A DNA stretch of 64,000 bases from Candidatus Epulonipiscium sp. (GCA_012519205.1 JAAYQR010000023.1:62001-126000), one strand, 5' to 3'; counted from the stretch's first letter, positions 43,996 to 54,459 are shown. Numbers and translations are program-made. Notes: a model not told the origin generated them from the letters alone.

Positions 43996-44211
43996 ATAGT
44001 AGATTCCTATTCTATTTAATTTATAATTACCTATGGCATATTAAAATTAAGCTTATATTCTGTATGGATGAACATACAAAATGACCTTGGCATAAATGAA
44101 TAGTAAGTATTTTTTATCCTCAATTATTGTTTACTCATAATTTATATTAATATAATTCGGTAAAATATTATACCCCAAAAAATATATAATAATTGCTATA
44201 AAAATTAGTGA

Positions 44212-44258
44212 CAATATAAAATGCTGTAAATCTAATAGATTTACAGCATTTTATATTG
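44212..44258 (-). terminator. Terminator after prfA
   Basis: Twenty-two-base perfect arms (44212-44233 and 44237-44258) with a three-base minimal loop lie 4 bp after the prfA stop, followed by ACTAATTTTTATA on the minus strand. Confidence 0.75.
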
Positions 44259-44262
44259 CCTT

Positions 44263-45333
44263 TTATTGGTTTTCACTTTTGAGTTTTTCTGTCTGATCTA
44301 CGGTAATTAGGTTATCTATAATTTCATCGATATCTCCATCTAAAATAGATTCTAATCTGTGAAGGGTTAAGCCTATCCTGTGATCTGTTACCCTTCCTTG
44401 TGGGAAATTGTAGGTACGGATTCTCTCATTTCTGTTTCCTGTACCTACTTGGCTTTTCCTTTCCGCCGCTAGTTCTTTTTGCTGCCTTTCTTGTTCTATT
44501 TCATATAGCTTTGCTCGAAGAACCTTTAATGCCTTATCTTTATTTTTAAGCTGAGATTTTTCATCTTGACAACTGACAACTAATCCTGTAGGCAAATGGG
44601 TAATCCTTACGGCTGAATCTGTTGTATTAACACTTTGCCCCCCATTCCCTGAGGAACGAAATACATCTACCCTAAGGTCATTGGCATTAATTTCTACATC
44701 TACATCTTCAGCCTCAGGAAGTACCGCAACCGTAACAGTGGAAGTATGGATTCTTCCGCCGGATTCCGTAATGGGGATTCTTTGAACACGGTGAACACCG
44801 CTATCGTATTTAAGTCTTGAATAAGCACCATTTCCTTGAATCATAAATATTACTTCTTTAAATCCACCGACACCTATTTCATTGCTATCCATGATTTCTA
44901 CTTCCCAGCGTTTTCTTTCTGCATACCTTGAATACATCCTAAACAAATCTCCTGCAAATAAGGCAGCCTCATCTCCTCCTGCCCCTCCACGGATTTCAAC
45001 AATAACGTTTTTTTCATCATTAGGGTCTTTGGGAAGAAGGAGTACCTTTAATTCCTCTTGTATATCTAGTAGTTTTTGCTTATTGTCTGCCAGTTCTTCT
45101 TTCACTAACTGACGAAACTCCTCTTCTAAATTGTCTTCTAGAAGCATATCAGCTTCCTCTATATCATCCTTGGCCTTCTTATATTCCTTATATTTTTCAA
45201 CTAAGGGTTTAAGGTCGCTATATTCTTTCATTAATTTCTGCCATTCACTTTGATGATTTATGACCTCTGGGTCACTGACCTTTCCTGAAAGTAATTCATA
45301 TCTATTAAGAATTTCTTCTAATTTATCAAACAT
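44263..45333 (-). CDS. prfA: Peptide chain release factor 1
   Basis: RF1 reads UAA and UAG and releases the finished chain. The 356-residue protein has the catalytic GGQ in [19 protein letters not shown] and a codon-recognition region starting [23 protein letters not shown]. The frame opens further upstream at 45381, inside prmC. AGAGGTGATAGA fits the ATG at 45333 and gives the usual N-terminus [14 protein letters not shown]. It lies 10 bp after prmC, whose product methylates this GGQ. Confidence 0.97.
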   Translation of the reverse strand: MFDKLEEILNRYELLSGKVSDPEVINHQSEWQKLMKEYSDLKPLVEKYKEYKKAKDDIEEADMLLEDNLEEEFRQLVKEELADNKQKLLDIQEELKVLLLPKDPNDEKNVIVEIRGGAGGDEAALFAGDLFRMYSRYAERKRWEVEIMDSNEIGVGGFKEVIFMIQGNGAYSRLKYDSGVHRVQRIPITESGGRIHTSTVTVAVLPEAEDVDVEINANDLRVDVFRSSGNGGQSVNTTDSAVRITHLPTGLVVSCQDEKSQLKNKDKALKVLRAKLYEIEQERQQKELAAERKSQVGTGNRNERIRTYNFPQGRVTDHRIGLTLHRLESILDGDIDEIIDNLITVDQTEKLKSENQ

Positions 45334-45343
45334 TCTATCACCT

Positions 45344-46210
45344 CTATTTAAGTTCATTGATTCCAAAAATAACCCTATCAAACCCTGCTAAATCTTTTTT
45401 TATCTCTATATTTGAAAAACCATAATCCTTTAGTAAGTTTTCTACTGGTTCTGCTTGGTTATAACCTATTTCAAAAGCAAGCACGCCTCCAGGTCTAAGA
45501 TATTCCATGCAATCATTTATAATCGGATGATAAAATCTCAAACCATCCTCTCCCCCATCTAATGCCTGATTTGGCTCATAATCTCTTACTTCCCTCATAA
45601 GATCTTCCATATCCTTCGTGGGGATATATGGGGGATTGGACACGATAATATCTATCTTCTCTTTAAGCGTTTTGGGAAGTCTTTCAAATAAATTGCTTTT
45701 AATAAAGAAGATTTGTCCATCCACATTATTTAACCTTGCATTATGCTTTGCTACCTTTAAAGCAGAATCTGAAATATCTACAGCAGTAATTTTACTATTA
45801 GGAAGGTAGTAAGCCAAACTCACGGCAATACACCCCGAGCCTGTACACATATCTAATATATGAACATCTTTCTCTTTATCTATTAGACCTAGGACTGTTT
45901 CCACCAAATTTTCCGTATCTGGTCTTGGAATAAGAACATTTTCGTCAACAAAAAAAGGGAGGGCCATAAACTCCTGTTTGTTTATAAGGTATTGGGTCGG
46001 AACATTTTTGCTCCTTTTGTATATAAGTTCCTTGTATTTTCTTTCATCTTCTTTTAATATTTCGTTTTTAGGATGAGTAAAAAGCTGAACTCTAGAAATG
46101 GAAAGAATATGACAAAGAAGAAGTTCCCCATCCAATGACCAACTTTGAATTCCCTTATCTTTTAAAAAGCTTTTCCCCTCAATCAAGGCTGTCTCAATCG
46201 ACTTTCTCAT
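45344..46210 (-). CDS. prmC: Release factor glutamine methyltransferase
   Basis: The 288-residue SAM-dependent enzyme methylates the Gln of the GGQ motif of release factors. It has the N-terminal helical domain ([31 protein letters not shown]), the SAM motif [16 protein letters not shown] and the catalytic NPPY in [11 protein letters not shown]. It sits immediately before its substrate gene prfA, the common bacterial arrangement, and its start overlaps the DUF1385 gene by 17 bp. Confidence 0.96.
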   Translation of the reverse strand: MRKSIETALIEGKSFLKDKGIQSWSLDGELLLCHILSISRVQLFTHPKNEILKEDERKYKELIYKRSKNVPTQYLINKQEFMALPFFVDENVLIPRPDTENLVETVLGLIDKEKDVHILDMCTGSGCIAVSLAYYLPNSKITAVDISDSALKVAKHNARLNNVDGQIFFIKSNLFERLPKTLKEKIDIIVSNPPYIPTKDMEDLMREVRDYEPNQALDGGEDGLRFYHPIINDCMEYLRPGGVLAFEIGYNQAEPVENLLKDYGFSNIEIKKDLAGFDRVIFGINELK

Positions 46211-47111
46211 CCTCTAGAACTCCCTCCAGTGCAGCAATTGCCACCTCAATTTGGGCATCATCTGGTTCTTTTGTTGTAAATGATTTTTGGAGCCACATTC
46301 CTGGAACACTAACTAATGAAGCAAGCCTAGAATCCGATCTTCTTGCCCATCTAATAATTTCATAAGATATGCCTGCAATCAAAGGTACCAATACAATTCT
46401 GCTTAATAATCGCAACCATATGCTTTCTACATTAAAAATAACAAATACTATAACACTAGTTAGCATAACTATGAGAAGAAAGCTGGTACCACAACTCTTA
46501 TGAAGACGGCTGTATTTTTTTACATTTTTCACGGTCAATTCTTCTTCATGTTCTAAACAATTAATAGTCTTATGCTCTGCTCCATGATATTCAAATACTC
46601 TTTGAATATCTTTCATTTTGGAAATCAAAATAATATATATCATAAATATACTGATTCTAATAGCCCCTTCAAGGAGATTTTGTACCCATATATTTGTAAT
46701 AATATTCCTAAATAACCTAGATACCAAAAGGGGGGTTACCATAAATAAGGCAATACCTAAAATAATAGATAAAAAAATAGAAAACCCTATAATATAATCC
46801 TCTAATTTACTGCCAAATTTATCTTTAAGATATTTTTCAAATTTGGAGGATTCAACTTCTTCTTCAACGTCAAAAAATTGTGCAGAATAGGTTAACGTCC
46901 TAATACCTAAAACCATTGAATCGATAAACATAGCCACACCTCTAAAAATAGGAAGTTTAAACAGGAAATATTGTGTCGTTACCGCTGTAACTGGCTTTTT
47001 ATCCATTACTATTTCCTTATCTGGTTTTCTTACTGCTACTGTGTATGTTTTTGTTCCCCGCATCATAACTCCCTCTATAACGGCCTGCCCACCGATACTT
47101 GTACGTTTCAT
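46194..47111 (-). CDS. DUF1385 (YqhQ-like) membrane protein
   Basis: The 305-residue protein starts MKRTSIGGQAVIEGVMMRG, the DUF1385 signature, and carries YHGAEHKTINCLEHEEELTV and the LHKSCGTSFLLIVML segment. About four transmembrane helices are visible. The frame opens at 47162, but GGGGGTGGAGAA fits the ATG at 47111. The family is frequently found between rpmE and prmC-prfA in Clostridia, as here. Function unknown. Confidence 0.9.
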   Translation of the reverse strand: MKRTSIGGQAVIEGVMMRGTKTYTVAVRKPDKEIVMDKKPVTAVTTQYFLFKLPIFRGVAMFIDSMVLGIRTLTYSAQFFDVEEEVESSKFEKYLKDKFGSKLEDYIIGFSIFLSIILGIALFMVTPLLVSRLFRNIITNIWVQNLLEGAIRISIFMIYIILISKMKDIQRVFEYHGAEHKTINCLEHEEELTVKNVKKYSRLHKSCGTSFLLIVMLTSVIVFVIFNVESIWLRLLSRIVLVPLIAGISYEIIRWARRSDSRLASLVSVPGMWLQKSFTTKEPDDAQIEVAIAALEGVLEDEKVD

Positions 47112-47174
47112 TTCTCCACCCCCATAATCACTAAAATTTATGAACAAAAAAGGTTGAGACACCGCCTCAACCCC

Positions 47175-47384
47175 TTACTGTTCTTGCTCAATCCCATATC
47201 TTTTGTTAAATTTGTCAATACGTCCCTTAGCTGCTGCTAATTTTTGCTTTCCTGTGTAAAAAGGATGACATTTAGAACATACTTCTACGCGTATTTCTTT
47301 CTTTACAGAACCCGTTGTGAAAGTATTTCCACAGTTGCAGGTTACTGTAGCCTCTTCATAATTAGGATGAATAGCTTCTCTCAT
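47175..47384 (-). CDS. rpmE: 50S ribosomal protein L31
   Basis: A 69-residue protein beginning [22 protein letters not shown] and containing [16 protein letters not shown]. The cysteine pairs CNC and CSKC make it the zinc-binding (C+) form of L31. GAGGTG lies nine bases before the ATG; an upstream start at 47414 would add ten untypical residues. It is the first gene after the promoter near 47500. Confidence 0.96.
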   Translation of the reverse strand: MREAIHPNYEEATVTCNCGNTFTTGSVKKEIRVEVCSKCHPFYTGKQKLAAAKGRIDKFNKRYGIEQEQ

Positions 47385-47485
47385 TGTTAATTTCACCTCT
47401 TTCAAAATAGTCAATTACAGACCTTTATCCATAAGCTTCATCTATTTTTCAACCATTTACGCTTATCTCTAGCGACAACGTTCAT

Positions 47486-47514
47486 ATTATAACATAACCC
47501 GATAATTGATGCAA
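47486..47514 (-). promoter_or_regulatory. Promoter of the rpmE-DUF1385-prmC-prfA operon
   Basis: Minus strand TTGCAT (47514-47509), 17-base spacer, perfect TATAAT (47491-47486), with a leader of about 95 bases to rpmE. Confidence 0.75.
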
Positions 47515-47543
47515 GGGTAGTTATTTATTTCTAAATAATTTAT

Positions 47544-48845
47544 CTAAAGTTTCTTTTCTATTATACTTATGAATTCTTGGTTGCTTTTTGTATGCATTAG
47601 AGTATCTATAATATTCTCTGTCACATCGGTAGGTGTCATCTTACTCATTGCCCTTCGAATTCCATATACTACTTCTAATTCATTTTGAGCTAGAAGCAAT
47701 TCTTCCTTTCTTGTTCCCGATTTATATATGTCTATGGCAGGAAAAATTCTTTTTTCTGAAAGCCTTCTATCTAATACAAGTTCCATATTACCAGTTCCTT
47801 TAAATTCTTCAAAAATCACTTCATCCATTTTACTTCCTGTTTCTATTAGGGCAGTTCCTAGAATTGTAAGACTACCTCCTTCTTGTATATTTCTTGCAGC
47901 ACCAAAAAACTTTTTAGGCATATGTAATGCAGCAGGGTCAAGCCCCCCCGATAAAGTTCTTCCACTAGGAGGAATAGTTAGATTATATGCTCTTGCTAGG
48001 CGGGTGATACTGTCTAATAAAATAATTAAATCCTTTTTTTGTTCCACCAATCTTTTTGCTCTTTCCAAAACCATTTCAGCAACCCTTTTATGATGCTCTG
48101 GCTGTTCATCAAAAGTAGAATATACCACTTCCACATTGTCCCCACTGATAGAATCTTTCATATCTGTTACTTCCTCGGGTCTTTCATCTATCAGAAGCAC
48201 AATAAGCCTTGCTTCGGGATGATTTTTTGTTATTGCATTGGCAATTTTTTTGAGAAGTACCGTTTTCCCAGCCTTAGGAGGCGCGACTATCATCCCCCTT
48301 TGTCCTTTTCCAATAGGAGCTATAAAATCTATAAGCCTAGTTGATAACTCTAACTTATCATATTCTAGGTGTAGTTTTTCCTTAGGATATATGGGGGTTA
48401 ATTCTTCAAAACTAGGACGTTTTGCAGCGATTTCTGGATGATCTCCATTTACTTCCTTAACATACAATAGGGCACTGAATTTTTCACCTTCCTTAGGAAT
48501 ACGGATATTTCCTTTGACTAGGTCTCCAGTTTTTAAATTAAATCTCCTTATTTGAGAAGGAGATACATAAATATCCTTGTTCCCCGGAAGATAATTTTCC
48601 GAACGTAGGAATCCATATCCATCTAGTAATACTTCTAGGACTCCCTCTTCTATAATTCCGCTATCTAGCTGCCCGATTGCAGTTGGAACCTTTGTATCTG
48701 CCTGAGGTATGCTGGTTTTACCATCTAATTCTTTTATTAATTCTATTAACTCAGGCTTTCTATATTTCGTAATATTTTTAATACCTGATTTCTTTGCAAT
48801 ATCTCTTAATTCTGCAAGGGTTTTATTGCTCCAATCATTATCCAT
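47544..48845 (-). CDS. rho: Transcription termination factor Rho
   Basis: The 433-residue RNA-dependent ATPase has the Rho N-terminal helical domain (about 6-45, [21 protein letters not shown]), the RNA-binding OB fold (about 60-130, [22 protein letters not shown]) and the ATPase with Walker [15 protein letters not shown] and the [13 protein letters not shown] segment. The length matches Rho proteins without insertions. AAAGGTGG precedes the ATG. It is 19 bp downstream of the LysM gene. Confidence 0.97.
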   Translation of the reverse strand: MDNDWSNKTLAELRDIAKKSGIKNITKYRKPELIELIKELDGKTSIPQADTKVPTAIGQLDSGIIEEGVLEVLLDGYGFLRSENYLPGNKDIYVSPSQIRRFNLKTGDLVKGNIRIPKEGEKFSALLYVKEVNGDHPEIAAKRPSFEELTPIYPKEKLHLEYDKLELSTRLIDFIAPIGKGQRGMIVAPPKAGKTVLLKKIANAITKNHPEARLIVLLIDERPEEVTDMKDSISGDNVEVVYSTFDEQPEHHKRVAEMVLERAKRLVEQKKDLIILLDSITRLARAYNLTIPPSGRTLSGGLDPAALHMPKKFFGAARNIQEGGSLTILGTALIETGSKMDEVIFEEFKGTGNMELVLDRRLSEKRIFPAIDIYKSGTRKEELLLAQNELEVVYGIRRAMSKMTPTDVTENIIDTLMHTKSNQEFISIIEKKL

Positions 48846-48864
48846 TGTTAACCACCTTTATGCT

Positions 48865-49563
48865 TTACAATTTTGGTATTGCCAATCTCATTCCTCTATA
48901 TATATCATTTTCATCTTTTAAATTGTTATATTCTATAATATTCTTATAGTATTTTCCTGAACCGTATAGTTTCTTACTTATATTCCACAAAGTATCCCCA
49001 GTTTTAACAATATAATACTCTGGCTCAGAGGCCGAGGAATCGTTATCATTATTATCTTCGGGTTCTTCTATGGGCTGGTTTAGTTCTGTTTCAGGGGTAT
49101 CAATTTCTAATGGAAACTTTAATTGTTCCAATTCTGCCCGAAGTTCGATATTTTCTTGGTATAAGGCTTCATTTTCTTGTTTTAAGCGATTAATTTCATT
49201 GTTAAGTAATTCTATAGTTGAATTGTCTGATTGTAATGTTTCATGGTCTTTGTTTTTAAATAATAATTTCCCTAAACCCAAAAACATCCATATAATCGAT
49301 ACAATAAGTATTATACCTATAACTAAGATAGATGCACTAACTATCTTATCTTTTAATTTATCCCTTTTTTTGCTTCTTCTTTTTGCTGAAATAGAATAAA
49401 AACTTTCTAATTCTTCTTTTGTAACTTCTGAAGCCTTATTAAGGGGATTTGTGTTTTTTAACAAACTATCTAGTTCTTCTCTCATTCTTTTCTCTTCTTC
49501 TTTTTCGAAAAAGTCTTTTTCCTCTAATACATCATCTTCTTCAATCCAATTTTTTTTATCCAC
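48865..49563 (-). CDS. LysM-domain membrane protein
   Basis: A 232-residue protein: an acidic, lysine-rich cytoplasmic part (about 1-75), one transmembrane helix (IVSASILVIGIILIVSIIWMFL, about 85-110), a coiled coil (NEINRLKQENEALYQENIEL), an acidic linker and a C-terminal LysM (YYIVKTGDTLWNISKKLYGSG ending MRLAIPKL). It should sit in the cytoplasmic membrane and bind peptidoglycan. A longer frame opens at 49665, but AAGGAG is nine bases before the GTG at 49563, which I take as the start. It precedes rho in an apparent operon. Confidence 0.85.
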   Translation of the reverse strand: MDKKNWIEEDDVLEEKDFFEKEEEKRMREELDSLLKNTNPLNKASEVTKEELESFYSISAKRRSKKRDKLKDKIVSASILVIGIILIVSIIWMFLGLGKLLFKNKDHETLQSDNSTIELLNNEINRLKQENEALYQENIELRAELEQLKFPLEIDTPETELNQPIEEPEDNNDNDSSASEPEYYIVKTGDTLWNISKKLYGSGKYYKNIIEYNNLKDENDIYRGMRLAIPKL

Positions 49564-49661
49564 AGAATGCATCTCCTTAATTTTCTTCAGCATATGGCAA
49601 AAATATACCATCATTTGTGATATCTGTCCACCAAAGATGGCTTTACCCACATAAGTGTCAA

Positions 49662-50285
49662 TCATAATACATTTTCGTTTTTTTGTAAGAGAATAACAGA
49701 TTGGGCATGTATATATCTTAGGTCCTCATTGTTTCTAGTTGGTAGATTTATTTCATTACCACAATCATAACATTTCAATTTTATTTTATTTGTCAAAACG
49801 TCCATTTCTAATTTGTTATTTCCACATTCACAACGTATTTTCCCTTCCTCTGCTAAATCGTGTATATAGTTAATGCTTTCTATTACAACCTCAATATTTT
49901 TACATAACCTAGGCATTCCCATTTCTTTTAGAATATCATTTAAAGCATTTTCATGACAATCTAAGGCATCGCTAACACTACTTTCATTTCCGATAAATCC
50001 TATTTTCATGTTTTTTTTGGGACATTTAAGAACTTTTAAATCATCGGAGAACATTTGATTTATAGAAAAGATATAGGTATGTGTTTCATTACATAAGAAA
50101 CATGGAATTGACAATATCATTTGTTTTCTTCTTTTAATGGCAATTTTAAGTGAATTTTTATTGCATTTGCAGCTTATGGATATTTCTTTTTTACCAGAGA
50201 ATTCAAAAGGTGAAATATCATCAAAATAAAAGACCCCACAGGTTGCACATTGAAAAACTATAGTCTGTATGTTTCCAATCGTCAT
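49662..50285 (-). CDS. Cysteine-rich zinc-ribbon protein of unknown function
   Basis: A 207-residue soluble protein with four or more zinc-knuckle-like pairs: CATCG, CKC, CFLC, then CEC and CYDC near the C-terminus, each next to short strands. It opens MTIGNIQTIVFQCATCGVFYF. AGGTGATAGGT fits the ATG at 50285 better than the GTG nine bases upstream. I do not recognise a named family. The gene is cotranscribed with the LysM and rho genes by position, so a nucleic-acid or regulatory role is possible but unproven. Confidence 0.75.
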   Translation of the reverse strand: MTIGNIQTIVFQCATCGVFYFDDISPFEFSGKKEISISCKCNKNSLKIAIKRRKQMILSIPCFLCNETHTYIFSINQMFSDDLKVLKCPKKNMKIGFIGNESSVSDALDCHENALNDILKEMGMPRLCKNIEVVIESINYIHDLAEEGKIRCECGNNKLEMDVLTNKIKLKCYDCGNEINLPTRNNEDLRYIHAQSVILLQKNENVL

Positions 50286-50370
50286 ACCTATCACCTGCCT
50301 TTATTAATTAATTCTTCAAAGGGATTAAAAATCCTTTTTAGGGGTAATAGAAAGACGAAAATTATATATA

Positions 50371-50394
50371 TTTTAGGGCGAACTATGTCCGCCC
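50371..50394 (-). terminator. Terminator after degV
   Basis: Minus strand GGGCGGAC pairs with GTTCGCCC around a three-base loop, followed by TAAAAT. The U-tract is weak. It lies 14 bp after the degV stop codon. Confidence 0.55.
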
Positions 50395-50407
50395 CAAAGT
50401 ATATTAA

Positions 50408-51244
50408 TTAGAATGCAATAACGAGTCCTCCATCATCGGCATAGGTAGAACTAAGTCCCTGCATTTCCACAATAACAATATCTTTAAAGTTATATTTTTT
50501 AAGTACTTCTTCTTTAAACTTTAAAGCCCTATCTAGACAATTGCAATGGGCTATTCCCAAAATCTTTTCCTCAAGATTTTTGCCTTCTTCACCAATGGTA
50601 TCGACGAATTTATCAAAGGCCCTTTTATATCCCCTTACTTTTTGAACTAACCTAATGGTGCCTTCTTCTGTCGCTCCCATAATAGGTTTAATTGATAATA
50701 CCGAAGCTATCTTTGCAATTATTGGATTCAATCTCCCGGCTTTTGCTAGGTGTTCTAAGCTTTCTAATAGAAAAAAGGTTTTCATCTCTTTGATATATTT
50801 ATTAACTCTTTTTACAATTTCGGCATCTTCAATATTTAATTTTGATAGTTCATGAATCTTTAAGCTAATTAATGTTTCCCCAGCGGAAGCACTTAAAGAA
50901 TCAAACACATGAATAAATTTATTTCCTATTTCCTCTAAAAACATGTTTTTAGCTATCATCGCACTATTATAAGTGCCACTTAAGGCAGAGGATAATGTCA
51001 CTACAAAGATACTTTCTTCCCCTTTATAGGCTTCCATAAACTGCTCCGGTGAAGGACATGCTGTTTTAGGCGAAGTCTTGCATGCATTCATATCCTTTAC
51101 ATATCCGGATACATCTAAATTCTCATCGTCAATATATCTTTTATCTTCTAATATAAGGGTTAGCGGAACAATTTCAATCTTCATTGTTTCTTTTATTTTA
51201 TTATTTAAATCACAACTACTATCCGCTACAATTTTAATACTCAT
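50408..51244 (-). CDS. DegV-family fatty-acid-binding protein
   Basis: The 278-residue protein has the DegV signatures KIVADSSCDLNN, TACPSPEQFMEAY and LSSALSGTYNSAMIAK. DegV proteins (FakB in Staphylococcus) hold a fatty acid for phosphorylation by the kinase FakA. No fakA gene is in the window. GGGAGGTATATGT fits the ATG at 51244; the frame opens five codons earlier. It appears monocistronic. Confidence 0.93.
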   Translation of the reverse strand: MSIKIVADSSCDLNNKIKETMKIEIVPLTLILEDKRYIDDENLDVSGYVKDMNACKTSPKTACPSPEQFMEAYKGEESIFVVTLSSALSGTYNSAMIAKNMFLEEIGNKFIHVFDSLSASAGETLISLKIHELSKLNIEDAEIVKRVNKYIKEMKTFFLLESLEHLAKAGRLNPIIAKIASVLSIKPIMGATEEGTIRLVQKVRGYKRAFDKFVDTIGEEGKNLEEKILGIAHCNCLDRALKFKEEVLKKYNFKDIVIVEMQGLSSTYADDGGLVIAF

Positions 51245-51397
51245 ACATATACCTCCCATAACCTAGCATTTATTATATGTTATTCATATTATATACCATT
51301 ATATTAATAGATTCTTATTAATAATGCAAGTATATGTATATTAAATATAATAATAGCCATTCGTAGTACTCAATACTACATGTTCTATATATTATAT

Positions 51398-53509
51398 CTA
51401 GTTGTTTTCTTTGTATAAATTAATATTTTCTGTTGTTACACTTAGAAAAGATTCCACCATTTCTGGAGGGACTGGTTTACTCCAATAATAGCCCTGCCCA
51501 ATGTCACATTTAAGATGAAACAATTCCCTTAGCTGCTCTTCCTCTTCTATACCCTCTGCTATGGTTTTAAGGTTTAAATGATGTGCCATGGATATAATCG
51601 CATTTACAATAGCTTTATCATCTATATCCTTGGTAATATCCCTAATAAAGGATAAATCAATCTTAAGGTGATCTACGGGAAATTTTTTGAGGTAGCTTAA
51701 AGATGAGTATCCTGTGCCAAAATCATCTATAGAAATGGTAAATCCATATTTTTTCATGGTTTTTAATAGTTCATAGGTTATTGCGATATCCTGCATAAAG
51801 GTGGATTCTGTAATCTCAAATACTATTAAACTTGGATCTAAATCAAATTCTTCAATAGAATCCATGATTCCTTTTAATAGGTTGTTGTCTCTAAACTGCA
51901 CCGGCGAAAGGTTAATAGCAATCGGTACAATTGGAAAACCCCTATCAAGCCATTCCCTAAGCTGCTTGCAGACCATCCAAACTATTTGGCGCCCTACTTC
52001 TTTAATCAAACCAGTTTCCTCCAAGATAGGTATAAAAACTCCTGGGGAAATGATTCCCTTTTCTTTGTCATTCCATCTTACTAATGCCTCAAGTCCCTCC
52101 AACTCATGGGTTCTTAGGTCATAATAAGGCTGATAAAAGACCACAAATTCATTATTTTTTAATGCCTTTAAAAGTTTGTTCTCCATAAGTAAAAAGTTTT
52201 TGGCATCTTCATTCATGTGATTTCCATAGAACATATATTTGATAGATTCACTTCGTCTTGCTTGAGAAAGAGCAATTTCTGCCCTGGATAATATTTGTTT
52301 TGTATTTTCACCGTCATTGGGATACATAGCAATTCCCATTGACATGGCGAGTACAATTTCTTGTTCCTTTATATTTATTGGCTTTTCTATTACCTTTAAA
52401 ATTTTATCGATATGAATAAATACATCTCCAGGATTTTTAACGCCTTTTAGTATAACCCCAAATTCATCGCCGCCAATACGGGCAACAAGGTTTTCCCTTC
52501 CTACTGTTTCAGTTAGTCTATTAGCTATTATCTTTAGGACCATATCTCCGCTTTCTATACCGAAAGTTTCGTTAATAAAGATAAACTTATTAATGTCCAT
52601 AATAATAATGGCTAATGCCTTTTCCTCTAACTCTGCATTATTAATTTCTTGGGTAATTCCTCTAAAAAAAGCTGACCTATTAGGGATTCCTGTTATTATA
52701 TCATACTGCGAGACATAATTAAGCTTATCTTCTAATCTCTTGTTTTCTGTAATATCCTTACCCGTTGATACAAAATATGATATTTCTCCATTTTCGTTTT
52801 TTAACGGCGATATGCTTTGATCTAAATAAAACAATTGTTTATTCTTTTTTCTGTTTATAATTATATTCCTATATGGTTTTCCACTTAAAATTGTATCCCA
52901 CATTTTTTTATAGAATTCTGAAGGATATTTGTCAGATTTCCAGATGGAAGGATCCTTGCCTATAACTTCTTCTACCTTATAACCCGTTATCCTTTCTACA
53001 GAATCATTAGCATATTCTATTATGCCATTTTTATTAGTTATCACAATCCAGTCGACAGTTTGACCAACTGCCATCATAAATTTTTTCATTTCTAGTTCTA
53101 GCTTTTTATTCTTTGTAACATCTTTAATGCTAACAACCTTGTAATAGTTATTGTCTAAATCCTTAATTTTTTTCATAATAATGGATACGTTAATATTTTT
53201 TCCATCCTTACATCTTATTATGCTTTCTTCACTTACTATTTCCTTATACTTCATAAAATCATAATGATTTTGAAGAACTTTTTCGTGATTGTTAGGATGA
53301 ATAACAGCTAAAAACAACTTGCCTGTCAATTCTTCCTTTTGATATCCATTTATCTTACAATATTCATCATTAACATAAACAAACTTTCCCGCTTCATCTA
53401 TAACACATATTCCCATCTCTATTGTATCAAGTATTTTTAATAAAACTTCAAGGCTATTGCTATAAAGATTGGTGTGGTTCTCGTCTTTGTTTCGTTGCAA
53501 TCCACCCAT
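51398..53509 (-). CDS. PAS-PAS-GGDEF-EAL cyclic-di-GMP enzyme
   Basis: The 703-residue soluble protein has two PAS domains (about 25-140 and 148-265), a GGDEF domain (about 270-430) and an EAL domain (about 445-700). The cyclase motif RIGGDEFGV is intact; I see no RxxD inhibitory site at the usual place before it. The EAL side keeps LEALVRW, FEITESTF, IDDFGTGYSSL, LKIDLSFI and AEGIEEEEQL. Both activities are therefore possible. The PAS domains presumably sense a small ligand or redox state. GGGGGGATATT precedes the ATG. It is divergent from a PilZ gene, a likely receptor for the same messenger. Confidence 0.95.
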   Translation of the reverse strand: MGGLQRNKDENHTNLYSNSLEVLLKILDTIEMGICVIDEAGKFVYVNDEYCKINGYQKEELTGKLFLAVIHPNNHEKVLQNHYDFMKYKEIVSEESIIRCKDGKNINVSIIMKKIKDLDNNYYKVVSIKDVTKNKKLELEMKKFMMAVGQTVDWIVITNKNGIIEYANDSVERITGYKVEEVIGKDPSIWKSDKYPSEFYKKMWDTILSGKPYRNIIINRKKNKQLFYLDQSISPLKNENGEISYFVSTGKDITENKRLEDKLNYVSQYDIITGIPNRSAFFRGITQEINNAELEEKALAIIIMDINKFIFINETFGIESGDMVLKIIANRLTETVGRENLVARIGGDEFGVILKGVKNPGDVFIHIDKILKVIEKPINIKEQEIVLAMSMGIAMYPNDGENTKQILSRAEIALSQARRSESIKYMFYGNHMNEDAKNFLLMENKLLKALKNNEFVVFYQPYYDLRTHELEGLEALVRWNDKEKGIISPGVFIPILEETGLIKEVGRQIVWMVCKQLREWLDRGFPIVPIAINLSPVQFRDNNLLKGIMDSIEEFDLDPSLIVFEITESTFMQDIAITYELLKTMKKYGFTISIDDFGTGYSSLSYLKKFPVDHLKIDLSFIRDITKDIDDKAIVNAIISMAHHLNLKTIAEGIEEEEQLRELFHLKCDIGQGYYWSKPVPPEMVESFLSVTTENINLYKENN

Positions 53510-53697
53510 AATATCCCCCCATCACTCTTAATTCACTTAAGCCCCTATTTTAATTTTACCATTACTTTATCAAAATACAATCTTTTTTTATCCCCATACT
53601 TTAATATAGATGACAATTTTCACAATTTGCTCTTTAGTGTTCCTTACCTATATGATAAAATGGATTAAGATAACAAAATGTCAAAAGGATGATAAAA

Positions 53698-54429
53698 ATG
53701 AATTCAATTCCGCTATATAAAATCAAAAAGTATATTCTTGATATTCGTGTAGAAATCTCAGATTTTGATGATGATACTTTAAGGTTAGGTGGAATAATCA
53801 AATCCGTTTATGAGGATGGTCTTTTCATTTTACTTGATAATAACTTTCTTGATTCGGAAATCTATCTAAATAAAACTTACCTCATAAAAATATTACGGGA
53901 TAATTCTCTTTTTTGTTTTGAGGGGAGTATTTTTTCCATACAAAACAAGATTACCCATATTAAAATATTATCCCCCATTAAAAAAATCCAAAAGCGAAAA
54001 TACTGTAGGCTTAAAATACTGTGCCAATGCTTGTTATATTTTCCTATGTTCAACATGGTAAAGGAATCTATCATTTACAATATAAGCGAGGGGGGAGTTG
54101 CAATCATCACCCCTCAAATTCTTCTAAAAAATGATAATGTTTTAATTGATATCCCCTTCCTTAACTTTAAAAAAATAAAAGGAACAGTTCTAAATGAAAT
54201 AAACTCCCCATTGTTTGAGATTATATCTATGGACTATATTACAAACTTTATTAACCTCATGAATAACCCAAATATAAAGTCGGTAGGAGAATTTAGTAAA
54301 CTTTACAACAAGACATATGCTATCGAATTTAATCATGAAAACCAAAAACACCCTGATGCCATCCGTAAATTTATATTTGATATGCAATTAAAACGAATTG
54401 AAGATTCGAATCAGTTTATTACATATTAA
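53698..54429 (+). CDS. PilZ-domain cyclic-di-GMP receptor (YcgR-like)
   Basis: A 243-residue protein with an N-terminal YcgR-N-like beta domain (about 1-95) and a PilZ domain (about 98-215). The PilZ signature is present: KRKYCRL supplies the RxxxR and YNISEGGVAI the N/DxSxxG motif. It should bind cyclic di-GMP and control motility, the envelope or secretion. The ATG at 53689 lies inside the AAAGGATG ribosome binding site, so 53698 is preferred. It is divergent from the GGDEF-EAL gene across about 190 bp. Confidence 0.88.
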   Translation: MNSIPLYKIKKYILDIRVEISDFDDDTLRLGGIIKSVYEDGLFILLDNNFLDSEIYLNKTYLIKILRDNSLFCFEGSIFSIQNKITHIKILSPIKKIQKRKYCRLKILCQCLLYFPMFNMVKESIIYNISEGGVAIITPQILLKNDNVLIDIPFLNFKKIKGTVLNEINSPLFEIISMDYITNFINLMNNPNIKSVGEFSKLYNKTYAIEFNHENQKHPDAIRKFIFDMQLKRIEDSNQFITY

Positions 54430-54459
54430 AAGCCCCAATGAATAATCATTGGGGCTTTT
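54428..54459 (+). terminator. Terminator after the PilZ gene
   Basis: AAAAGCCCCAATGA and TCATTGGGGCTTTT are perfect arms with an ATAA loop and a T-run. Confidence 0.9.

Noticed and set aside
45334-45381. Longer start for prfA inside prmC
   Set aside because: RF1 normally begins MFDKL, and AGAGGTG fits the ATG at 45333.
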